Positions 9,842 through 19,070 of a DNA stretch of 64,000 bases are shown piece after piece; within the stretch, counting starts at the first letter, position 1, and each line of letters begins with the position of its first letter. The stretch comes from Sphingobacterium lactis (GTDB taxonomy: Bacteria > Bacteroidota > Bacteroidia > Sphingobacteriales > Sphingobacteriaceae). Under the pieces are notes generated by a model, which made no database searches, was not told the DNA's origin, and saw only the letters and a program-made list of their open reading frames with translations. Position numbers and translations under genes: made by a program. The DNA lies in NCBI RefSeq assembly GCF_011046555.1, contig NZ_CP049246.1, forward strand, positions 1,860,001 to 1,924,000. The letters are read 5' to 3'.

Positions 9842-11077
9842 TTATTGCTTCTGCAACTGGATTTTCTTAGCGAATTCCTGCCATGATGGCGTACTGTTTT
9901 CCTTGGGGCTAGTGCCTACGCCGGAAATATGCGCCCAAAAGCCATACGTTGTAGCTGGAGCATAGTCCAAGAGTTGCTCCTCAAAATAGCTGGCGCCAAT
10001 CAACCAATTGGAGTCAACCTCAGCCGTGAAGTATTTGGAAACCAGTCGACGCTCGGCATAGGTCAAGTTACCGGTCTCCCGAAGCGCCTTCATGAGTTTA
10101 TCAACGCTATCTTCACCGGTCGTGCCGTTCTTCCAGCGTTCCAGATGCTCTGGATGCGAGAAATCCGTGCCTTTGATGTCCTGTTGAATTCCCTGTTTCT
10201 TGAAAAAAATATTGGGATATTTCTTGAGCATAAACCGAAAATAATCTCGCCAGAACAGCATGTTCATTAACCGCTCATATCTTTTCTTATTCTGGATAAG
10301 ATTGGATTCCTGCATACGCTGGTAAACATAGATCGGTGATAGTGCTCCCACAGCAATATATGGGGAGATGGAGGTGAAATTTTGGATTCCCTGATACTCT
10401 GGATCCAGCAAACGCTCCAATGCAGCAATGGCATTGCCCTCACCGCCTTTTAAGTTGAGGTTTGTAGATTGCACTTCTTCAGCAGAAAAGCCCAATTCTG
10501 CCAAGGTTGGTACTGCTGTTTCTTCCAAGTGCTGCGGACTGATGATTTTAGCAGGTGCCGGAATAGCAGCGCGTACATGGCTCTCCCGTTCTACCTTTTT
10601 CCTGAAGATATTGAATTTATCCGGAATATCCTTAATCGGAAAGGGGAGGTCCTCCTTGTGAAAAAGGGTGTGGCCAATAAAGTGACGCAAGTTTATCTTG
10701 TTCTCCCACAGTGCTTCTTCCACTTTTTCGGAAATATCCGTCTCGCGGGAGGCCACTTCGCGGTGATGATAGACTTCATCGACCTCATATTTTGCACACA
10801 GCTTGGGTAATATCTCTTCCGGATAACCAATAAAGGTCATCAGGTCACTGCCCATGGCTTTTAACTCGTTTTTCAGTGCAGTGACACTTTGGATGAGAAA
10901 TTCCGTGCGATTTGTTCCTGTATTGTAATGGTCGAAATTGTTCTTTTGGAAATAGCGGGTGTCAAAACAATATACCGGGATGATTAAATCAGATTTTAGG
11001 ATGGCCTCTGCCAATACCTCATTATCATGTAATCGTAAATCATTTCTAAACCAAACAAGAACTACTTTTTTACTCAT
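9842..11077 (-). CDS. DASH-type cryptochrome / deoxyribodipyrimidine photolyase family protein
   Basis: A flavoprotein of the photolyase/cryptochrome family. DASH members repair cyclobutane dimers in single-stranded or looped DNA using blue light. The N-terminal alpha/beta domain opens VVLVWFRNDLRLHDNEVLAEA with VYCFDTRYF. The helical FAD domain includes SPYIAVGALSPIYVYQ, LFWRDYFRFM and DSNWLIGASYFEEQLLDYAP, the last matching the WRLGAEWFESLLLDYDP block of DASH proteins. The usual FMSNRGRQ segment reads LTYAERRLVSKYF here. At 411 residues it is on the short side, with almost no C-terminal extension. It is divergently transcribed from a YbjT-like reductase. Confidence 0.85.
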   Translation of the reverse strand: MSKKVVLVWFRNDLRLHDNEVLAEAILKSDLIIPVYCFDTRYFQKNNFDHYNTGTNRTEFLIQSVTALKNELKAMGSDLMTFIGYPEEILPKLCAKYEVDEVYHHREVASRETDISEKVEEALWENKINLRHFIGHTLFHKEDLPFPIKDIPDKFNIFRKKVERESHVRAAIPAPAKIISPQHLEETAVPTLAELGFSAEEVQSTNLNLKGGEGNAIAALERLLDPEYQGIQNFTSISPYIAVGALSPIYVYQRMQESNLIQNKKRYERLMNMLFWRDYFRFMLKKYPNIFFKKQGIQQDIKGTDFSHPEHLERWKNGTTGEDSVDKLMKALRETGNLTYAERRLVSKYFTAEVDSNWLIGASYFEEQLLDYAPATTYGFWAHISGVGTSPKENSTPSWQEFAKKIQLQKQ

Positions 11078-11106
11078 GCTATAAATCCCGGGTATGCGAT
11101 GTCTAA

Positions 11107-11114
11107 CAAATATA
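11107..11114 (-). promoter_or_regulatory. Candidate promoter of the cryptochrome gene
   Basis: TATATTTG on the minus strand, a perfect TAnnTTTG match that ends 29 nt before the cryptochrome ATG. Confidence 0.5.
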
Positions 11115-11229
11115 ACCTAAATGTTGGGACTGGGGCGATTGGGGTGCATTATTTGACATGTGATAGACAATAATATATTATTTGCAAAAAATTGTTTGTT
11201 TTGTAAAATTATAAGAAAAAGGAAACATT

Positions 11230-11278
11230 CACCTGACATTCGGTGTTAGGTGTAAAATAAATAATTTTTGGAGGTGAG
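11230..11278 (+). promoter_or_regulatory. 5'-leader hairpin and strong ribosome-binding site of the YbjT-like gene
   Basis: Positions 11230-11252 form a 9-bp stem, CACCTGACA / TGTTAGGTG, with a 5-nt loop (one G-U pair). About 20 nt later a strong Shine-Dalgarno sequence, GGAGGTGAG (11270-11278), touches the ATG. The 5' arm CACCT could pair either with its own 3' arm or with AGGTG inside the Shine-Dalgarno sequence, so two alternative structures are possible. The hairpin is seen directly. The switch is an inference. Confidence 0.4.
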
Positions 11279-12151
11279 ATGGAAGTGTTATTTTCAGGCC
11301 TTAATTCCTATTTAGGGAGGAGAGCCATCAGTAACCTGAGTAGGGAGGAGTTTAATGTTCATGGAATCGTTCGTGATTTGGATTTGTTCAAATCGCGTAT
11401 GATCGAAGAGCCAACGGGAACCTTAAAGAAAGTAGATTTGTTGCGGAAGGGAAAGGAATTTGAGGAGTTTAGGGTTGAAGGGGGCATTGGTTTAGCCATT
11501 TATATTACGCATGTGCCTACACTGAGTGAAATGGTGAACCTGAATTTGGAGTTAGTTACATTACGGAATTTTATTGATTTGGCGCGAGCTAATGGGTGCA
11601 ATCGTGTGGTCTATATCTGTCGATTGATGGATAAACCATTTGTACGCGATATCGAAGCTTTATTGAAGCTCGCAAATATCACTTATACAATCGTTCTGAA
11701 GAACTTGGCAATTGGTAAAGGTTCTGTGTTGGATAAATATATGCACCAACTCATTAACGGAAAATACCTGGCTTATGACCGCAAATTTGCCAATGTGAAG
11801 TTCAATCCGATTTCAGCATTGGATCTCCTGCGGTGGATATACAATATGGACTGGCAGAAGAATTTCCTCAATCAGATCATTGAAATTGGCGGACCACTCA
11901 CCGTGACGATCCAGGAAATGTATCGATTGTATAAGAAAACGCTCTATCCGGAGGCGTTGGTGAAAAGTTTTAAAGTGCCACAATTTGCAATGAAGTTGCT
12001 GCGCAATAAGTTATACCATATCCAAAAGGAAGACGAGATTGAATTCAAGAGACTAGTTGAACGGGAATATCCCATTGATAATACTACCTGGAAAAACATT
12101 ATGCTATTTTCCTTTACCCCATTGGAACAGGTGATCCGTGTCGATCAGTAG
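11279..12151 (+). CDS. YbjT/NmrA-like atypical short-chain dehydrogenase family protein
   Basis: 290 residues with a Rossmann-type N-terminus (MEVLFSGLNSYLGRRAISNL). The glycine motif is degraded compared with the GATGYIG form, so NAD(P) binding may be weak. Later blocks match YbjT-like atypical SDR proteins in order: IYITHVPTLSEM, NFIDLARANGCNRVVYICRL, an ITYTIVLKNLAIGKGS strand-loop, and EIGGPLTVTIQEMYRLY near residue 205. Members bind nucleotide cofactors, but few have a known substrate. Divergence from a cryptochrome gene recalls the light/oxidative clusters of other bacteria, but that link is only inferred. Confidence 0.65.
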   Translation: MEVLFSGLNSYLGRRAISNLSREEFNVHGIVRDLDLFKSRMIEEPTGTLKKVDLLRKGKEFEEFRVEGGIGLAIYITHVPTLSEMVNLNLELVTLRNFIDLARANGCNRVVYICRLMDKPFVRDIEALLKLANITYTIVLKNLAIGKGSVLDKYMHQLINGKYLAYDRKFANVKFNPISALDLLRWIYNMDWQKNFLNQIIEIGGPLTVTIQEMYRLYKKTLYPEALVKSFKVPQFAMKLLRNKLYHIQKEDEIEFKRLVEREYPIDNTTWKNIMLFSFTPLEQVIRVDQ

Positions 12152-12183
12152 GTTTTTATTTTCCTAAATTCCTTTGTTTCATG

Positions 12184-12191
12184 TACATTTG
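12184..12191 (+). promoter_or_regulatory. Candidate promoter of the UbiD-family gene
   Basis: TACATTTG, a perfect TAnnTTTG match, ends 20 nt before the ATG at 12212, within the 60-bp gap after the preceding gene. Confidence 0.45.
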
Positions 12192-12211
12192 TAGCTATTT
12201 GTGCAAGTACT

Positions 12212-14050
12212 ATGGGATACAAAAGTTTAAGGGAATGCGTCGTTGACCTGGAGCAAAATGGTCATTTGGTTCGTGTAAAAGAGGAAGTGGATCCATATCT
12301 AGAAATGGCAGCAATCCACATGCGTGTCTATGATGCGCAAGGTCCAGCATTGTTATTTGAGAACATCAAGGGATCCAAGTTTCCTGCTGTGTCGAATCTG
12401 TTCGGAACGTTGGAAAGATCCAAATTCATGTTCAGGGACAGTCTGGCTCATATCAAGAAATTGGTGGACGTGAAGATGAATCCCATGGCCGCCCTCAAAA
12501 ATCCCTTTCAGTATGCCGGTTCGTCCATGGTCGCTTTAGGCGCATTGCCCTGGCGTAAGAAGTCTGGAGCACCCATTCTTTACGGACAGACACGTATCAG
12601 TGAACTCCCCCAGATTGTCAATTGGCCAATGGATGGTGGTCCATTTGTGACGATGCCACAGGTGTATTCCGAAGACATCACCAAACCAGGAATTATGCAG
12701 GCCAACTTGGGCATGTACAGAATCCAATTGGCGGGAAATGAATATATTCAAGACCAGGAAGTCGGGCTTCATTACCAATTGCATCGTGGTATAGGGATTC
12801 ACCAAACCAAAGCGAACGAACTGGGCAAACCTTTAAAGGTGAGTATTTTTGTTGGTGGCCCGCCATCACATCCGCTATCGGCGGTAATGCCCCTGCCAGA
12901 AGGACTCTCCGAGATGATTTTTGCAGGTGCCCTCGGTAACCGTCGATTCCGTTACTTTTACGATGAAGAAGGGTTTTGTATTTCCGCAGATGCCGATTTT
13001 GTCATTACGGGAACCGTTTATCCAAATGAAAATAAACCTGAGGGTCCATTTGGCGACCACATCGGTTATTACTCCTTGATCCATCCTTTCCCATTGATGA
13101 AGGTGCATAAAGTTTATCATCGGCAGGACCCGATCTGGTCGTTTACGGTGGTGGGTAGACCGCCACAGGAAGATACGAGCTTTGGTGCCCTGATCCATGA
13201 AATTACTGGCAATGCCATTCCGCAGCAGATCGGCGGCCTCCACGCAGTGCATGCCGTGGATCCTGCAGGCGTACACCCGTTGTTGTTTGCCATAGGTAGC
13301 GAGCGATATACGCCTTACCAAAAAGTGGAAAGGCCACAGGAGCTATTGACCATTGCGAATCAAATCTTGGGGACAAACCAATTGAGTCTGGCTAAATACC
13401 TGTTCATCTCTGCTTTCGAGGACAATCCAAAACTGGATATCCATAATATCAAAGATTTCTTTACCCATATCTTTGAACGGATCGACCTAAGCCGTGACCT
13501 GCACTTCCTGACCAATACGACCATCGATACTCTGGATTATACCGGCGACGGGTTGAATGCAGGATCCAAGGTAACCTTTGCCGCTGTAGGTGATAAGAAA
13601 AGGGAACTCCTGCGTGAACTCCCTGCCAATTTCGATCTTCCGCGGCCATTCCAGCATGCAAAATTAGCGCTGCCAGGTATCGTGGTGATCGATGGAAAAC
13701 CATTCACGACCTACGAAGAAGAAGCTAAATATTTGGCAGAATGGACCACTGCCGCTAAGGATGTAAACTGGTCCGGAATCCAATGTATTGTCCTTGCGGA
13801 CGATGCTGGATTTGCAGCGGAGAATGAAAATAATTTTGTGTGGGTGACTTTTACGAGATCCAACCCCGCATATGATATCTACGGTATCGAGAGCTTCACG
13901 AGCTTTAAACATTGGGGTTGCCACGGTCCAGTCATCATCGATGCACGGAGCAAGCCGCACCATGCCCCTGATCTGATCAAAGATCCCGAGGTGGAAAAAA
14001 GAGTTGACCAACTCGGCGCCAAAGGCGGATCACTGCATGGGGTGATATAG
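12212..14050 (+). CDS. UbiD family decarboxylase
   Basis: A prenylated-FMN-dependent (de)carboxylase of the UbiD family, which acts on aromatic or unsaturated acids and needs the flavin-prenyltransferase UbiX (not in the window). Typical features are the N-terminal SLRECVVDLEQNGHLVRV, LFENIKGSKFPAVSNLFG, ALPWRKKSGAPILYGQTRI, the EGPFGDHIGYYSL block that carries catalytic acidic residues, and FGALIHEITG. At 612 residues it is longer than E. coli UbiD (about 490), the extra length being mostly C-terminal. In this phylum such genes may serve menaquinone synthesis, but the substrate cannot be read from sequence. Its stop codon lies inside the left arm of an inverted-repeat element. Confidence 0.88.
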   Translation: MGYKSLRECVVDLEQNGHLVRVKEEVDPYLEMAAIHMRVYDAQGPALLFENIKGSKFPAVSNLFGTLERSKFMFRDSLAHIKKLVDVKMNPMAALKNPFQYAGSSMVALGALPWRKKSGAPILYGQTRISELPQIVNWPMDGGPFVTMPQVYSEDITKPGIMQANLGMYRIQLAGNEYIQDQEVGLHYQLHRGIGIHQTKANELGKPLKVSIFVGGPPSHPLSAVMPLPEGLSEMIFAGALGNRRFRYFYDEEGFCISADADFVITGTVYPNENKPEGPFGDHIGYYSLIHPFPLMKVHKVYHRQDPIWSFTVVGRPPQEDTSFGALIHEITGNAIPQQIGGLHAVHAVDPAGVHPLLFAIGSERYTPYQKVERPQELLTIANQILGTNQLSLAKYLFISAFEDNPKLDIHNIKDFFTHIFERIDLSRDLHFLTNTTIDTLDYTGDGLNAGSKVTFAAVGDKKRELLRELPANFDLPRPFQHAKLALPGIVVIDGKPFTTYEEEAKYLAEWTTAAKDVNWSGIQCIVLADDAGFAAENENNFVWVTFTRSNPAYDIYGIESFTSFKHWGCHGPVIIDARSKPHHAPDLIKDPEVEKRVDQLGAKGGSLHGVI

Positions 14051-14358
14051 TTTTTGAGATGTGAGATGGGAGATGTGATTTGGAGATATTAGACGTGAGA
14101 TATGAGATATGAGACAGTGGGTGTGAAGATGCCTAAATATGGCTCATAGATTTATAAAACATCAATTAACTTTTTGATAAACAATACGGGGCTAAAAGCC
14201 CCGTATTTTGTTTGATTTGATGATTTTTTTAGAGATTGAGGTGATGACAACCGACCTCCTTCTAAAGGATGTTCAATACTGTTTATGAGGGGCAGACACT
14301 TAATATCGCATATCTCATATCTCCAAATCATATCTAGTATCTCGCCTCTCAAAAACTA
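14048..14358. repeat. 311-bp inverted-repeat element spanning two convergent stop codons
   Basis: The two 42-bp ends (14048-14089 and 14317-14358) are inverted copies with about six mismatches. Both begin TAGTTTTTGAGA and end TGATTTGGAGATAT. The TAG of the UbiD gene and the TAG of the M60 gene are the outermost three bases of the arms. Inside the left arm and just after it are degenerate GAGATATGA-type repeats. Near the exact centre is a perfect terminator hairpin. No gene is seen in this 305-base gap. The symmetry suggests a MITE-like or REP-like unit, but no second copy is present in the window to prove mobility. Confidence 0.7.
14183..14210. terminator. Bidirectional terminator between the UbiD and M60 genes
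   Basis: A perfect 11-bp stem, AATACGGGGCT / AGCCCCGTATT, with an AAA loop, followed by TTG TTTG on the plus strand. It lies between two convergent genes and almost at the centre of the inverted-repeat element. Confidence 0.75.
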
Positions 14359-16191
14359 ATTCAGTTTATCAAACCTGAAATTCTGGTTGTTATTTCCTGT
14401 AGTGCTCCAGATTATCAAAGAAGTACCATTAGTTGCGACTCCATTGTTTACATCCAATCGTAGAGATGGTGCATGGGCTGGAGCTAGGCTGAATACATTG
14501 TTCCCTTTGGATTCGACCTTCCATTTCTGATTGTTCGTTGCACCATACGACCATACTTTTACCTCCGTACCCAATGATGTTGCCGAGTTAGGTACGTCTA
14601 GTACCTTCGTTGTATCTGCCATCGATTTTAGGACAAATGTTCCATCCAAGTTTTTCCTAGCCAACCATTTTTGGTTATTTCCGATATTGGATGTCCAAAG
14701 GGTAACGGCAGTACCGTTATTTGGGGTGCTGCTGTTTACATCAATGACACTGGAGTTGTTGATCAATGAAGTTATCTTGTAAATTCCTCCGTTCACTAAA
14801 GTTGCTGACGTATTGTCTTCGCTTAAAGTACTTGGCTCAATGGTAGGGTTCGGATAGTTATAGCCAGCAATGGTGGCATACACGGATTCGTCGACCCGAA
14901 AGCCCCATTTACGGAAGAAGGTCGTTAAGTTTCTGCCCGTTACCTGGCTCGCGGTTTTCATGAACCAGCTCATTTTGTCCTTATCCGTCATGGCGGTATT
15001 GCGCGGTTCCAATCGTCCACGTTTGTTGACCTCAATAAAGAATTGGTCGCCAAATGCCAAGTATAGTTGTTGGAATAAAACCAAACGGGTAAAATGATCG
15101 TCATAAGTTCCGGTCATGGTATTAAAGTCCTTTGTGGCTGAGGTGTTATTGATGAAGTCAAATGCCGGTCCATAGCGGTTGTACACTTTTAGGTTAGAAG
15201 GCGTAATACCCAACTTCCGTTCCACATGTAGGGCATAGATATTTACCGTTACTTCGCCTAATGTACTCCATGTCCAGATGTATTGTTGATGGAGATGACC
15301 CAATTCGTGCCACATTCCCCAGCCGCCCGATGCCATAACTGGCGTAAAAGCCCCTGCTAATGTTGACGGGCCAAAGGCTGTACCATAAAAATAAGCATAA
15401 GCACCGTATGGTGTATTGTCTGCATCTTGAACCATTAATACGCGATTGTAAGCATGATCACGATGCTGAGGAGCTGAGTTGTCGAGTCCCATCAATTGGT
15501 TCTGCCAATCCCATATCTGATCGGCAAGTTGCAGCACATAATTGTTATCTTGAGTGGCGATACTTTGTGCATATGATCTTCTATATACTTGCATCACTCG
15601 ATCTCCTACTAAAAGCACATCAGGTGTCGGATAATTTGATAATTGCGCACTCTATTCCGTTTGCGTAGTTATTCCTTTAATAAAGGTAGGTACTTTTTGA
15701 TGACCGCTGTTGAAAGTGATCCGAACCTTGCTCGATGCTGGATTCAAATTGCCATATCGAATCCAGAGAATACCTCCTTTAGCTCCTGAATTAAGGGTAT
15801 TATTACCTGCTTTCAATTGCACAATGGTTGGTTTAGATGTATAAGTCTCGTTCAGGTAATAGGTACCTATCAACAGGTAGGGCAATTGTGAACCTTGTAA
15901 TTGATCAACTGTTAAACTGAAATTGGTGTTGGCAGGTACATAAAATCCTGTCGGTTCAAAATCTGCCCATAACCAATGCTCAAATCCCAAACGTTCGCGT
16001 TCCTTTGCGGGATCTACCTGTTCTGTAAATTCCTGAACATTCTTTCCAATGCTAGTTTTTAGATTCGGATTGATGGCAGCACGTTTCTCCGTTGCCTCCT
16101 CAGGATGGTTGGATTGAAGAATTTCTTTTTGGCATGAGAGAATACTCATACATACAGCTAAGCATAGCCATGCTAGGTTTCTTTTTTTCAT
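14356..16191 (-). pseudogene. M60-family metallopeptidase lipoprotein with ricin-type lectin domain, broken by an in-frame TAG
   Basis: Read straight through, this is a 611-codon gene. It has a lipoprotein signal (lipobox cysteine C20 in SILSCQKE), an N-terminal beta-sandwich-like region, an M60 domain with zinc motif HELGH (about residue 295) and a C-terminal beta-trefoil lectin-like domain with NQKW repeats. M60 enzymes of Bacteroidota cut mucin-type O-glycoproteins. After codon 179 there is a TAG (15654-15652), with the same frame continuing directly as SAQLSNYPTPDVLLVGDRVM. The context TQTE-stop-SAQL suggests TGG (Trp) changed to TAG. The halves are 179 residues and 420 residues (from an internal GTG at 15618). 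It is probably inactive unless the stop is suppressed or the base call is wrong. Confidence 0.8.
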
Positions 16192-16615
16192 AATCTAAGG
16201 TTTATATATAAAGAAACTAATTTTGATTTATTAGGTTTTGGTAAAATAACCGATGAGAGAAAGAAATATTCATTTTCTACATTTACACGGTAGTTAAATC
16301 GATTGCGTAATTTTAATTAACATGCATAAATAAAAGGGCTTTTTCAATTGATTGCTTCCAAAGTGAAATTTTATTTATCCAACTTCGATATTCAGCCTAA
16401 ACTTTTATGGAAAGAAGTACCCCTAAAAAAACTTCTTAAATATGTATTTATTGTAACGATTATTCCCTTTTGGTATTAATGAATCAATAATAACGTTCAA
16501 TAATTGATAAATATTCAATAAAATATTAAAAACATTATGAAATTTGTTTTTAATTGTTTTACTTTGTTTCATTCATTCAATAAACGAGTAAAAACATTAA
16601 TAAAATAATAATCAT
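16192..16615. other. Long AT-rich intergenic region between the M60 gene and asnB
   Basis: 424 bases without a gene between divergent coding regions. The stretch is very AT-rich with many A/T runs. The only candidate signal found is an imperfect box TTACTTTG at 16559-16566, about 50 nt before the asnB start. No RNA gene or clear hairpin is seen. Confidence 0.5.
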
Positions 16616-18301
16616 ATGTGCGGAATTGTAGGAGCATTTGAAATTAAGCAGTCTCTTTCGGAGATACGACCTCAGGTTTTGGAAATGTCGAAACGTATTC
16701 GTCATCGTGGACCGGATTGGTCGGGGATATACAGTTCGGAAAAAGCTGTATTGGCCCATGAGCGTCTGGCGATTGTGGACCCAAAATCTGGAAGCCAACC
16801 CCTGTATAGTCCGGATGGGCAAGTGGTGTTGGCTGTAAATGGTGAAATCTATAACCATCAAGAACTGCGAAATTCATTGCCAAACTATCAATTTTCAACA
16901 CAGTCTGATTCAGAGGTTGTCCTTGCTCTATATTTGGAAAAGGGACCTGCATTTGTGGAAGAACTCAACGGTATTTTCGGCTTTGCATTGTATGATACAC
17001 GCGAGGATACTTTCCTGATCGCACGAGACCATATGGGCATTATCCCTTTGTATTATGGAAAAGATGAATGGGGACAGTTGTTTGTTGCATCGGAAATGAA
17101 ATCCCTCGAGGGATACTGTACTGAGATTGCGCAATTTCCTCCCGGACATTACCTGTATAGTAAAAATGGCCTAACGCCACAGCGATGGTACACTCGAGAT
17201 TGGGAACAGTATGAAACGGTATCGAGTAACGAAACCAGTATTGAGGACCTGCGTCAGGGCTTGGAAGATGCGGTTAAACGACAATTAATGTCGGATGTCC
17301 CTTACGGTGTTTTGCTTTCTGGAGGGTTGGACTCATCGGTTATCGCTGCGATTACGAAGAAATTTGCTGCAAGACGCGTTGAATCCAATGATCAGGAAGA
17401 GGCATGGTATCCACAATTGCACTCCTTCGCAGTTGGATTGGAAGGATCACCGGACTTGATCGCTGCGAAAAAAGCAGCGGATCACATCGGAACCATTCAT
17501 CACGAAGTGAACTTCACCATTCAAGAGGGATTGGATGCGATCCGGGATGTAATCTATCACTTGGAGACCTATGATGTCACCACAGTTCGCGCTTCTACTC
17601 CGATGTACCTTTTGGCAAGAGTCATCAAGTCCATGGGGATTAAGATGGTCCTTTCCGGGGAAGGCTCGGATGAACTGTTCGGCGGATACCTGTATTTCCA
17701 TAAAGCACCAAATGCACAGGAGTTCCATGAAGAAACGGTACGTAAATTAAAGAAACTCTACCTGTATGATTGTCTTCGTGCGAACAAGTCGCTTGCGGCT
17801 TGGGGTGTTGAAGGGCGTGTGCCTTTCTTGGATAAGGAATTTATGGATGTGGCCATGCGGATTAACCCCAAGGAGAAAATGATCCGCGATGGACGGATGG
17901 AAAAATGGGTGGTAAGAAAGGCTTTTGAAGATTACCTGCCAGAATCCATTGCTTGGAGACAGAAGGAGCAATTTTCCGATGGTGTGGGCTATTCTTGGAT
18001 CGACACCCTAAAAGAACAGGCCGAGACGAAAGTAACGGATACGGAATTTGAAACGGCTGCCTCACGGTTTCCGATCAATACACCAAAGAATAAAGAAGAA
18101 TACCTGTACCGCAGTATTTTTGAAGAGCATTTCCCTAGCGATGCCGCAGCACTGACCGTACCATCTGTAAAGTCCGTTGCCTGCAGCACTCCGGAAGCAC
18201 TCGCTTGGGATGTCTCATTCCAGAACCTGAACGATCCATCGGGAAGAGCGGTTGCCCACGTGCATAACGAAAGCTATGAAAAGAAAACACCGGTCGTTTA
18301 A
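16616..18301 (+). CDS. asnB: Asparagine synthase B (glutamine-hydrolysing)
   Basis: Makes asparagine from aspartate, glutamine and ATP. It has 561 residues (E. coli AsnB has 554). The N-terminal glutaminase begins MCGIVGAFE, so Cys2 is the nucleophile after Met removal, with RIRHRGPDWSG and VNGEIYNHQELR. The synthetase half has the PP-loop LLSGGLDSSVIAAI and LSGEGSDELFGGY, with EGRVPFLDKEFMD. All expected catalytic motifs are intact. It is followed by a rho-independent terminator and faces a convergent two-gene operon. Confidence 0.96.
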   Translation: MCGIVGAFEIKQSLSEIRPQVLEMSKRIRHRGPDWSGIYSSEKAVLAHERLAIVDPKSGSQPLYSPDGQVVLAVNGEIYNHQELRNSLPNYQFSTQSDSEVVLALYLEKGPAFVEELNGIFGFALYDTREDTFLIARDHMGIIPLYYGKDEWGQLFVASEMKSLEGYCTEIAQFPPGHYLYSKNGLTPQRWYTRDWEQYETVSSNETSIEDLRQGLEDAVKRQLMSDVPYGVLLSGGLDSSVIAAITKKFAARRVESNDQEEAWYPQLHSFAVGLEGSPDLIAAKKAADHIGTIHHEVNFTIQEGLDAIRDVIYHLETYDVTTVRASTPMYLLARVIKSMGIKMVLSGEGSDELFGGYLYFHKAPNAQEFHEETVRKLKKLYLYDCLRANKSLAAWGVEGRVPFLDKEFMDVAMRINPKEKMIRDGRMEKWVVRKAFEDYLPESIAWRQKEQFSDGVGYSWIDTLKEQAETKVTDTEFETAASRFPINTPKNKEEYLYRSIFEEHFPSDAAALTVPSVKSVACSTPEALAWDVSFQNLNDPSGRAVAHVHNESYEKKTPVV

Positions 18302-18336
18302 TCAATCAGCAATACCATAATCAAGGATAGAATTGA

Positions 18337-18367
18337 GGGTTGGCCATACGTGGTCAGCCCTTTTTTT
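18337..18367. terminator. Terminator after asnB
   Basis: GGGTTGGCCA / TGGTCAGCCC forms a 10-bp stem (two G-U pairs) with a short loop, followed by seven T. It lies 36 bp after the asnB stop. Confidence 0.8.
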
Positions 18368-18380
18368 GATTAGGATTTTT

Positions 18381-19070
18381 TTAATGAGCAGGCAGCTGTT
18401 TGTTTTTTCTCTTTGCATGCAGAATTGCACCCAGGGTAATCCCGTATTGCGCCAAGATATACGTGCTCATGATCAATAGGGATGCATTGGGCATATAGGC
18501 AACAAATTTATTGATGGCTAAAAATGAGTCCGACACGACAAATAAAATTGCTCCCAAGAAAGTGGCCAGAAAGCTTGCTAGGTTGGTCTGTGTCCTTCGG
18601 GTGAATGCAAAAATGACCATAGCCGAAATGGCAACAATATACAGGATGACGGGAATTTCCAATATCCCTAAACTGGGTTTGAGTACCCCAAAGAAATAGA
18701 AACCGTAGGTTGCCAACAAGCCCGTTGGTAGCAGATAGCCTTTATGCCTGGTTAGATTCTGCGGTTTTGTCTGCAGGAGGAATGCGTAAATGTACAGCAC
18801 GTGACCGATAAGGAAAGCCGCTAGGCCCAAAACAAAAGCATCCTGTAACATCAGGAACACATCGCCCATCCACCCGAAAACCAATCCCAACCCAATGAGT
18901 TTATTGAATTTCCCCTTAAGGCCGGTCTCAAAAAAGAGCAACAATAAGAGTGATGGACAGATCAACGGTTTTGTCCAGGTCTGCAGATCTATTTTATGGG
19001 CATAGATGCTATACAAATGCAGCGCAGCGATCAGCCAAAAGACAATATCTGCAATGACCTGCTTTTTCAT
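18381..19070 (-). CDS. YhhN (TMEM86) family membrane protein, lysoplasmalogenase-like
   Basis: 229 residues with about eight hydrophobic spans. Family-typical acidic positions inside membrane segments are seen in FGWMGDVFLML and FVVSDSFLAIN. YhhN/TMEM86 proteins hydrolyse the vinyl-ether bond of lysoplasmalogens in animals. The bacterial role is less certain. The start ATG overlaps the TAA of the upstream permease by one base (TAATG), so the two genes are co-translated. A functional link with amino-acid uptake is not obvious. Confidence 0.8.
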   Translation of the reverse strand: MKKQVIADIVFWLIAALHLYSIYAHKIDLQTWTKPLICPSLLLLLFFETGLKGKFNKLIGLGLVFGWMGDVFLMLQDAFVLGLAAFLIGHVLYIYAFLLQTKPQNLTRHKGYLLPTGLLATYGFYFFGVLKPSLGILEIPVILYIVAISAMVIFAFTRRTQTNLASFLATFLGAILFVVSDSFLAINKFVAYMPNASLLIMSTYILAQYGITLGAILHAKRKNKQLPAH

